Position numbers and translations under genes: made by a program. From assembly GCA_023227645.1 (NCBI GenBank), contig JALNVJ010000116.1:1-5067 (forward strand): a stretch of 5,067 nucleotides of DNA, written 5' to 3'. Below are positions 1 to 5,067 of this stretch, piece after piece (position 1 is the stretch's first letter; every line of letters begins with the position of its first letter). The notes below the pieces were generated by a model. That model was not told where the DNA came from. It saw only the letters and a program-made list of their open reading frames with translations, and made no database searches. Origin of the DNA: Bacteroidales bacterium (GTDB taxonomy: Bacteria > Bacteroidota > Bacteroidia > Bacteroidales > P3).

Positions 1-129
1 AAGGTTTATCAAACTAATGTAAAAGCAAAGGGAAAAACTCTTGATATTAATTCTCTTTCTAAAGGAGTTTATATAATTGGAGTAAATACTGATAAGGGAT
101 ATATTAGAAAGAAATTGATTAAGGAATAA
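1..129 (+). CDS. C-terminal end of a T9SS-secreted protein (type A sorting domain), 5' part outside window
   Basis: Frame 1 is open from the first base to a TAA at 127-129, giving the last 42 residues of a protein whose body lies outside the window. The tail contains LDINSLSKGVYIIGV, then a short turn, then GYIRKKLIKE. This fits the type A C-terminal sorting domain (Por secretion tail): a strand ending in 'L.hS.GhYhh.h', a turn of a few residues, and a final basic 'hh.KKhhh.' strand. Such domains direct cargo through the type IX secretion system across the outer membrane, where the domain is removed and the protein is usually anchored to the surface. The function of the cargo itself cannot be told from this fragment. 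The identification rests on a short domain, but its position at the extreme C-terminus is exactly as expected. It lies on the same strand as atpB, 156 bp upstream, with no functional link visible. Confidence 0.82.
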   Translation, partial: KVYQTNVKAKGKTLDINSLSKGVYIIGVNTDKGYIRKKLIKE

Positions 130-208
130 AAATAAATAATAGTTCAAAATATGAAGATTTGGAGGGAATTGATAATCCAAGAACTAAAAGATGTAATTTA
201 TTCTACGA

Positions 209-220
209 ATTTTATAAAAT
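209..220. repeat. 12-bp perfect AT palindrome in the leader before atpB
   Basis: ATTTTATAAAAT reads identically on both strands. It lies 45 bp upstream of the candidate -7 box of atpB, and its flanking bases do not extend the symmetry. It could be an operator half-site pair or simply a result of the AT-rich composition; the sequence alone cannot decide. It has no GC core and is not followed by a U-tract, so it does not look like an intrinsic terminator for the upstream gene. Confidence 0.3.
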
Positions 221-230
221 AATAATCCGT

Positions 231-265
231 TTTAGATTAATTATGAAAAGAATTCTCTAAATTTG
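231..265 (+). promoter_or_regulatory. Candidate Bacteroidota-type promoter for atpB
   Basis: TAAATTTG at 258-265 matches every fixed position of the Bacteroidota -7 consensus TAnnTTTG. The expected upstream TTTG or TTG element is represented only weakly, by TTTA at 231-234, 23 bp from the -7 box and at the long end of the usual spacing. If used, transcription would begin near 270-272, leaving a leader of roughly 15 nt before the ATG at 286. The -7 box starts exactly at the TAA that ends the five-codon decoy frame at 243-260, so this promoter would not transcribe the decoy. One such box is expected by chance in about ten leaders of this size and composition, so the call depends mainly on its position. 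Confidence 0.42.
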
Positions 266-296
266 CCAATTCAATTGATTTAATTATGAAAAGAAT
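237..296 (+). repeat. 17-bp direct repeat duplicating the atpB start region
   Basis: TTAATTATGAAAAGAAT occurs at 237-253 and again, identically, at 280-296, a period of 43 bp. The second copy contains the atpB start codon at 286-288. The first copy places an ATG at 243 that reads M-K-R-I-L and then stops at TAA 258-260, so it encodes the same first five residues as AtpB and ends. The two coding parts differ only by synonymous changes (ATT CTC against ATA CTA). Both copies are preceded by GAT, with one extra T before the second. The sequence between the copies is otherwise not repeated. It looks like a small duplication of the translation-start region, with the first copy left as a five-codon dead-end frame. 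Confidence 0.85.
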
Positions 297-1377
297 ACTA
301 TTACTATTAACTATACTATTTAGTTTACAACTAAGTGCAATTGCTTCTGAGTCTAAAGATACTCAATTTGATGCTGGCAAAATGATTATGGAACATGTTG
401 GTGACGATCATTCTTGGCATATTCTAACCTATAAAGATAAGCATGTATCAATCCCTCTTCCAGTAATAATAATTAATGATGGCAAACTTGATGTGTTTAT
501 GTCAAGTAAGTTTGAACATGGTCACGCATCCTATAAAGGCTATAAGATTGGATCATTAGAAGAAGAAGGCGAAAAAGGAAAAGGAAAAATAATTTGTGTT
601 GATGATAACGGTAAATGGACAGGGAAAATTCCTTTCGACTTCTCTATAACAAAGAATGTACTAATGTTGTTTATTGTTTCAGCAATAATTATCTTTATTG
701 TATTTAGAGCAAAATCAATTGCTAAGAAAAGAGTTGGAAAATCTCCTAAAGGAACTCAAACAATAGTTGAATTTATAATATTATTTATTAGGGACGATAT
801 CGCCATTCCTTCAATAGGATTAAAACGTCATAGTAAATTTATGCCCTATCTACTAACGGCTTTTTGTTTTATATTCCTTTCAAATATTATGGGTCTATTC
901 CCATTCTTTCCAGGGGGAGCTAACCTAACTGGAAATATTGCAGTTACCTTAGTATTAGCAGTCTTTACATTTATCATAACTCAGTTTTCTGCAAACAAGG
1001 ATTATTTCAAACATATTTTTAATATGCCAGGGGTTCCTTGGTGGTTAAAGTTCCCTATTCCACTTATGCCAATTGTTGAAATATTAAGTCTTTTCACAAA
1101 ACCATTTGCACTAACCATTCGTTTGTTTGCAAATATTACCGCAGGACATATAATTATATTAGGATTCCTATCCATAATTTTTATCTTTGGAAATCAAAAC
1201 GTAGCATTAGGATATGGAGTATCAATTGTTCCTGTCTTTTTTGCTGTTTTTATGAGCTTATTAGAAATACTGGTTGCATTTATCCAAGCCTATGTTTTCA
1301 CTCTTCTTTCTGCAATTTACATAGGAATGGCACATGAAGAACATGCAGAAGTTGCTCATAAAGTTATAGGAAAATAA
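286..1377 (+). CDS. atpB: F-type ATP synthase membrane subunit a
   Basis: Subunit a forms the two half-channels beside the c-ring through which ions cross the membrane to drive ATP synthesis. The 363-residue product begins with a signal peptide (KR, hydrophobic 4-17, likely cleavage after A-I-A at 18-20), so the ATG at 286 is preferred over the internal Met codons 33 and 35. Residues about 26-118 form a His-containing extracytoplasmic region found in Bacteroidota homologues but absent from the 271-residue E. coli protein. Membrane segments follow at about 121-140, 186-208, 215-236, 262-303 and 308-347. R279 in IRLFANITAGH matches the essential E. coli R210, E265 matches E196, and Q334 matches Q252. 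H288 and E327 stand at E. coli E219 and H245, a known exchanged pair. The protein ends in GMAHEEH plus a short tail. The start has an A/T-only leader. No other ATP synthase gene is visible, and ung faces it after 17 bp. Confidence 0.98.
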   Translation: MKRILLLLTILFSLQLSAIASESKDTQFDAGKMIMEHVGDDHSWHILTYKDKHVSIPLPVIIINDGKLDVFMSSKFEHGHASYKGYKIGSLEEEGEKGKGKIICVDDNGKWTGKIPFDFSITKNVLMLFIVSAIIIFIVFRAKSIAKKRVGKSPKGTQTIVEFIILFIRDDIAIPSIGLKRHSKFMPYLLTAFCFIFLSNIMGLFPFFPGGANLTGNIAVTLVLAVFTFIITQFSANKDYFKHIFNMPGVPWWLKFPIPLMPIVEILSLFTKPFALTIRLFANITAGHIIILGFLSIIFIFGNQNVALGYGVSIVPVFFAVFMSLLEILVAFIQAYVFTLLSAIYIGMAHEEHAEVAHKVIGK

Positions 1378-1394
1378 AACGAAGAAAGAATTTA

Positions 1395-2057
1395 CTACCA
1401 ATTTATAGGTTCTTTTCCCTGACTTATTAGATAATTATTTGTTTTAGAAAAATGATTATTCCCAAAGAATCCACGATAAGCAGAAAGCGGAGAGGGATGT
1501 ACAGATTTAAGAATTAAATGCTTGCTCGGGTCAATAAAGGATCCTTTCTTTTGAGCATAAGAACCCCATAGCAAAAATACTATACCTTGTTTTTCCTTTG
1601 CCAAATGATTTATTACCGAGTTGGTAAATTCTTCCCAACCTTTATTTTGATGTGAGCCAGCCTTATGAGCCTCTACTGATAGGGTTGCATTAATAAGAAG
1701 AACTCCTTGTTTTGCCCACCGACTCAAATCACCACTATTTGGAGGAAGAATCCCAAGGTCTAATTCAATCTCTTTATAAATATTTTTAAGAGAAGGAGGA
1801 CAAGGAGTGGGATCAAGAACAGAGAATGAAAGCCCATGAGCTTGATTAGGTTCGTGATAGGGGTCCTGACCAATAATCACAACTTTTGTTTGAGAGAAAG
1901 GACAGAGATTAAAAGCATTAAATAAGTTCTTTGCCTTAGGATATACCGTTTTAGTCTTATATTCATTCTTAATAAAGTCCACCAAATTAAGGAAATATTC
2001 CTTTCCAAATTCTTCGTTTAAAATATCTTTCCAACCTTTTTCAATACTTATTTCCAT
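1395..2057 (-). CDS. ung: Uracil-DNA glycosylase, family 1
   Basis: This cytoplasmic base-excision-repair enzyme cleaves uracil from DNA, removing both misincorporated dUMP and deaminated cytosine. The 220-residue product is close to the 229 of E. coli Ung, and its numbering is almost identical. The water-activating motif GQDPYH spans 63-68, with catalytic D65 (E. coli D64) and Y67. F78 is the uracil-stacking residue, N123 in LLINATLSV reads the uracil ring, and HPSPLSAYRGFFG (187-199) carries catalytic H187 and the DNA-intercalating L191. FLLWGSYAQKKG at 161-172 is also typical. The frame is intact. The ATG at 2055-2057 follows an A/T-rich leader without a Shine-Dalgarno sequence. Only 11 bp separate it from the stop of the upstream receptor gene, so the two are probably co-transcribed. 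dut, a functional partner, lies further upstream on the same strand. Confidence 0.98.
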   Translation of the reverse strand: MEISIEKGWKDILNEEFGKEYFLNLVDFIKNEYKTKTVYPKAKNLFNAFNLCPFSQTKVVIIGQDPYHEPNQAHGLSFSVLDPTPCPPSLKNIYKEIELDLGILPPNSGDLSRWAKQGVLLINATLSVEAHKAGSHQNKGWEEFTNSVINHLAKEKQGIVFLLWGSYAQKKGSFIDPSKHLILKSVHPSPLSAYRGFFGNNHFSKTNNYLISQGKEPINW

Positions 2058-2068
2058 TTACGATTATT

Positions 2069-4555
2069 TTATTGTTTTGACTCTCCTGCTCTGGTGTCAA
2101 AGTTTTCAACTTGTGGCTTTTGAACCTGTTTATTTTTATAGTATTTTCCAAAACTATAACGTAGCGAAAATGAAAAACGTGGTCCTTGGTAATTGCCCCA
2201 CGACTTTGAGAGAGTATTTAGATAACGAGTCTCACTATAATTTTCATTTATATCAAATAAATCGCTTACACTTAGAGTTAGACCAAATTTATCATTAAAG
2301 AACTTCTTGGAAACACTTAATGAAATATCTTGAGAAGAACTTGAGGAGCTTAAACCATACATTGAAGAGGAATAGAAATAATAATAAACGCTTATATTCC
2401 ATTTCTTTGGAAGAGTAAAGTCTGTGCTAATATTCCCATTATAGCTCCAATTCTCCCTATTTATTTGAGCTTTATTGGCCGAAGATAGTATCTTCATATA
2501 GGTTGAACCGAATGAGGAACTAAATCTAAACCAATCAAAGAATTCTTTATTGAAACTAATCCTAAAACTAAGGTTGTGATTGGATCCAAAATTAGTTGGA
2601 ATTGAAATTAAAGCAAGTGGATTATGTTCAAATAGGTTAGAATCAATTGGACCTTCAAGCCAATTTATATCATCTTGGGTAAAAGAATACGATGCATTGG
2701 TAAATAACATATACTTAAAAGAATGAGACAAACTTATTGAATGAGAGTATTGTGGCTTTATATATGGATTTCCTGTTGAATAGGAGTATTCTGAATACTT
2801 GCTAATAAATGGATCTAAACTCCCTGACCATGGTCTTGAAATTCGATACGAGTAGGATAAACTCAATTGATTATCGTCTTTAAACTTATAGTTAAGACTT
2901 AGGTTTGGGAAAATATCGAAATAATTCCTTGTATTAATACTATCAATAGCATATTGATGACCCTTGGTATTGGTTTGCTCTGCTCTTAGTCCTAGGCGTA
3001 CATTGAATTTTTTCTTAAAAGTATTGGAAAAGGAAGCATAGAGAGAATTAATATTTTCATAGTATTTGAAATGGTTAGATTGCATTTCATCATTAAGGTA
3101 AGTATTTGAAGTGGTATCTAATAGCCGAGAATAGAAGTCTTTATCGTTAAAGGTGAAATTTGTTTTAGCTCCAGCCTCAAATCTCATTGTTTTCTTGATT
3201 GGTTTAAAATAATCAACCCTTGCACTCAAATCATCACTTGATGATAGTGTATTTCTCTTATATCCTTCCCTTCTACTTAATATTGTGTTGATATCTCCTA
3301 AAAAATACTCATTAAGATTGGCTAAATTGCCATCATTTTCGGAATGAGAATAGCTTAAGTCATAGGATATTTTTGAATCCAAGGTATCTAATTTCCTAAC
3401 ATAGTCTAGTCCTAAGCCAAAATTACTTCTATCACCCAAGTATGAACTACTATTAATATATGAAGAATCTATTTTTGAAAAATAATTAGGGTAAGAAGAT
3501 ATTTGATAAGGAACAGTATTTTCTTTCAAAGGATTTCCTCCTTTAGTATAATATAAGCTAAGTCCTATTGTACGATTGGAGTCAATTAAATAGTTTGCAT
3601 TAAGATTAAAATTATTATTTTCCCAAACCCAATCATCATCTTTTTCTGTTCTAAACAAAATCGTATCTCCTTCATGAGTTGAGGTATATCTTTCTTCCTT
3701 GTTTGTACTCTTACTTGCCCATCGCATTGGAGAAAAACCAATGGAGGTTGTCCAATTATCATCAACATAACTTAAACGACCAGAACCATAGTATTGCAGA
3801 GCTGTTTGGTAGGATGTCTGTCCCCAAATGGATCCATTAACTCCGTAGTTTTGATTCTTCTTTATCTTAATATTAATTATCCCTGCCGTTCCCTCCGCAT
3901 CATATTTAACTCCAGGATTAGTCATAACCTCAAATTTCTCAACCTGATCGGGCGTCATTCCTTTCAGCATATCCACAATTGAGGTGTAGTCTAGCTTTAA
4001 ATCCCTGCCATTATATTGAAACATAACTCCGCTCTTACCATTCAAAGTCAATTTATCATCCTTATCAATAAAGACTCCTGGAACCCTCTTTAGTAAATCA
4101 AAAGCACTTGAAACACTTGCCGCAAGTTGCTCATCAATATTCATGGTAAGCTTATCTTCATCAACCTGAATTCTTTCAATCTTTGCGGTAATTTCAACCC
4201 CTTCTAGCTTGCCAGTACTTTTCATCTCAACTTCTCCTAGGTCAATTACTTTTTCATCTTTGAATTTCTCTATCCCAATCTTAAGGTTATGCTTTTCATA
4301 ACCCACAAAAGAAAGCTCTAAGTTGAAATTGTTTTTCCTAATTCCTTTTAGAACAAAATTACCACTTGTGTCGGCAGAAGCTCCCTTATACATATTAATA
4401 CTGTCGCTATCTTTATAAAGCACACAGTTAACAAACATAAGATTTTCTTTAGTAATTTCATCGATAATTTTCCCTTTAATAGAATAGCGTTGAGCCATAG
4501 CTCCATTAATAATAAATAGGAGCAAAATTGTATATAGAAGAAAGAATTTCTTCAT
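2069..4555 (-). CDS. TonB-dependent-receptor-like outer-membrane beta-barrel protein with carboxypeptidase-regulatory-like N-terminal domain
   Basis: The 828-residue product starts with a signal peptide (KK, hydrophobic core 4-16, cleavage expected after A-M-A at 19-21, mature Q22). Residues about 24-112 fit a carboxypeptidase-regulatory-like beta-sandwich (YSIKGKIIDEITKENL, then DTSGNFVLKGI and LSFVGYEKH). LEGVEITA at 117-124 may serve as a TonB-box-like segment. A plug domain covers about 135-232 and ends in the family signature NPGVKYDAEGTAGIINIKIK (213-232). The rest, to about 806, alternates polar and aromatic residues as in barrel strands and fits the outer membrane protein beta-barrel family 3. 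A hydrophilic tail of about 22 residues follows the last strand. Homologues are presumed importers of an unknown ligand; no SusD-like partner is visible, so the substrate cannot be named. Six consecutive serines at 736-741 use mixed codons and so are not a nucleotide repeat. ung follows after 11 bp; dut precedes by 86 bp. Confidence 0.94.
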   Translation of the reverse strand: MKKFFLLYTILLLFIINGAMAQRYSIKGKIIDEITKENLMFVNCVLYKDSDSINMYKGASADTSGNFVLKGIRKNNFNLELSFVGYEKHNLKIGIEKFKDEKVIDLGEVEMKSTGKLEGVEITAKIERIQVDEDKLTMNIDEQLAASVSSAFDLLKRVPGVFIDKDDKLTLNGKSGVMFQYNGRDLKLDYTSIVDMLKGMTPDQVEKFEVMTNPGVKYDAEGTAGIINIKIKKNQNYGVNGSIWGQTSYQTALQYYGSGRLSYVDDNWTTSIGFSPMRWASKSTNKEERYTSTHEGDTILFRTEKDDDWVWENNNFNLNANYLIDSNRTIGLSLYYTKGGNPLKENTVPYQISSYPNYFSKIDSSYINSSSYLGDRSNFGLGLDYVRKLDTLDSKISYDLSYSHSENDGNLANLNEYFLGDINTILSRREGYKRNTLSSSDDLSARVDYFKPIKKTMRFEAGAKTNFTFNDKDFYSRLLDTTSNTYLNDEMQSNHFKYYENINSLYASFSNTFKKKFNVRLGLRAEQTNTKGHQYAIDSINTRNYFDIFPNLSLNYKFKDDNQLSLSYSYRISRPWSGSLDPFISKYSEYSYSTGNPYIKPQYSHSISLSHSFKYMLFTNASYSFTQDDINWLEGPIDSNLFEHNPLALISIPTNFGSNHNLSFRISFNKEFFDWFRFSSSFGSTYMKILSSANKAQINRENWSYNGNISTDFTLPKKWNISVYYYFYSSSMYGLSSSSSSQDISLSVSKKFFNDKFGLTLSVSDLFDINENYSETRYLNTLSKSWGNYQGPRFSFSLRYSFGKYYKNKQVQKPQVENFDTRAGESKQ

Positions 4556-4641
4556 AATAATAAAATTAGGTTAAAATAGACTTATTTATTTAAAAGGAAA
4601 CTATTCCGCACTATTATTTATTGTGTCAAAGGCTAAATAAA
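4556..4641 (-). other. 86-bp spacer between dut and the receptor gene
   Basis: This spacer is long enough for a promoter or leader for the receptor gene but shows no clear one. Read on the minus strand, TTTG at 4630-4627 is followed after 23 bp by TAGTTTCC at 4603-4596, which matches the -7 consensus TAnnTTTG at four of six fixed positions. The bases before the receptor ATG are A/T-only and lack a Shine-Dalgarno sequence. A 9-bp AT-only inverted repeat (4584-4592 with 4634-4642) has a 41-nt loop and is not a convincing terminator. Whether dut is co-transcribed with the receptor is therefore open. Confidence 0.4.
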
Positions 4642-5067
4642 TTATTTCTTGCCTGTATGCCCAAAACCACCCTCTCCTCTTTCGGTCTCAGATAACGAAT
4701 CAGTTTCTTCCCATTCTATGGTTTCGTGCTTGGCAATAATCATTTGAGCTATCCTTTCGCCATCTTTTATTTCAAAGTCTTGATTTGAAAGGTTTACAAG
4801 TATAACCTTTATTTCTCCCCTATAATCTGCATCAATTGTGCCTGGAGTATTTAGAACTGTGATGCCATTTTTTGCAGCTAAACCACTACGAGGACGAACT
4901 TGTGCTTCATAACCAATAGGTAATTCAATAAAGATACTGGTAGTAATCATTGCCCTTTCCAAAGGTTTTAAGATAACAGATTCTTCTATATTAGCTCTTA
5001 AATCCATTCCTGCCGAACTCTCAGTTGCATATTCAGGAATACTATGTTTTGATTTGTTTACTATTCT
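4642..5067 (-). CDS. dut: dUTP diphosphatase, 5' end just outside window
   Basis: This trimeric enzyme hydrolyses dUTP to dUMP and pyrophosphate, keeping uracil out of DNA and supplying dUMP for thymidylate synthesis. The frame stays open to the window edge, giving 141 residues. Since homologues have about 144, only some three N-terminal residues seem to be missing. The ATG at 5005-5007 is the Met inside motif 1 (AGMDLRA) and cannot be the start. In visible numbering all five family motifs are present: AGMDLRA 19-25; RPRSGLA 58-64; motif 3 NTPGTIDADYRGE 73-85, with the catalytic Asp D79 and the uracil-pocket Tyr Y82; GERIAQMII 103-111; and the C-terminal P-loop-like arm RGEGGFGHTG 130-139. 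The enzyme therefore looks complete and active. It lies upstream of the receptor and ung on the same strand. Confidence 0.98.
   Translation of the reverse strand, partial: RIVNKSKHSIPEYATESSAGMDLRANIEESVILKPLERAMITTSIFIELPIGYEAQVRPRSGLAAKNGITVLNTPGTIDADYRGEIKVILVNLSNQDFEIKDGERIAQMIIAKHETIEWEETDSLSETERGEGGFGHTGKK

Noticed and set aside
161..166. GGAGGG as a Shine-Dalgarno sequence
   Set aside because: No good start codon follows at a suitable distance; only a TTG at 169 (too close) and an ATG at 191 that is followed directly by TAA. The confirmed genes here do not use such sites.
1369..1418. Inverted repeat GGAAAA/TTTTCC around the atpB-ung junction as a terminator
   Set aside because: The stem is only six pairs with a loop of about 38 nt, lacks a GC-rich core, and is not followed by a proper T-tract on either strand.
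2077..2298. 73-codon open frame on the plus strand
   Set aside because: It lies wholly inside the C-terminal barrel region of the receptor gene on the opposite strand, has no recognisable domain, and the receptor frame fully explains the sequence.
2333..2350. Poly-serine run as a simple-sequence, phase-variable tract
   Set aside because: The six serine codons use AGC, TCC, TCA, AGT and TCT, so there is no nucleotide repeat that could slip.
3586..3768. 60-codon open frame on the minus strand
   Set aside because: An alternative frame inside the receptor gene, with no protein features of its own and low-complexity Met/Ile/Lys content.
3794..3982. 62-codon open frame on the plus strand
   Set aside because: Antisense to the plug domain of the receptor, where the conserved NPGVKYDAEGTAGIINI segment sets the real frame.
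4584..4642. 9-bp AT-only inverted repeat between dut and the receptor as a terminator
   Set aside because: The 41-nt loop and the absence of any GC pairs make a stable hairpin unlikely; such repeats are common in sequence this AT-rich.
4642..5007. dut starting at the ATG at 5005-5007
   Set aside because: That Met is inside motif 1 (AGMDLRA), and the 20 codons upstream in the same frame give a normal dUTPase N-terminus, so the gene starts just beyond the window.

Overview
This AT-rich window looks like the chromosome of a member of the Bacteroidota. Four things point there: a T9SS-type C-terminal sorting domain, an outer-membrane beta-barrel receptor with an N-terminal carboxypeptidase-regulatory-like domain, an ATP synthase subunit a with the long exported N-terminal extension usual in this phylum, and A/T-only leaders without Shine-Dalgarno sequences before the three visible starts. 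The low GC suggests a Bacteroidales-, Cytophagales- or Flavobacteriales-like genome; I cannot place it further.

Layout. Bases 1-129 (+) are the last 42 codons of a secreted T9SS cargo protein. Bases 130-285 are a non-coding leader holding a perfect AT palindrome, a good Bacteroidota -7 promoter match and a 17-bp direct repeat that copies the atpB start region. atpB (286-1377, +) encodes F-type ATP synthase subunit a. It converges on a minus-strand series read from right to left: dut (4642 to beyond the window edge), an 828-residue TonB-dependent-receptor-like outer-membrane protein (2069-4555), and ung (1395-2057). The gaps between stop and start are 86 bp (dut to receptor) and 11 bp (receptor to ung). 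atpB and ung meet tail to tail with 17 bp between their stop codons. No non-coding stretch exceeds 300 bases.

How the genes relate. dut and ung both keep uracil out of DNA: dUTPase removes dUTP before it can be incorporated, and uracil-DNA glycosylase excises uracil that gets in. They are co-oriented around the receptor, and the receptor and ung are probably co-transcribed. atpB stands apart from the other ATP synthase genes, at least on its downstream side, which is unusual. All complete genes have intact reading frames and intact key residues.

I found no RNA gene, mobile element, CRISPR array, or convincing hairpin terminator. I also see no sign of an undescribed multi-gene system here. 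The most unusual points are the isolated atpB, the duplicated start sequence in front of it, and the dut-receptor-ung arrangement.
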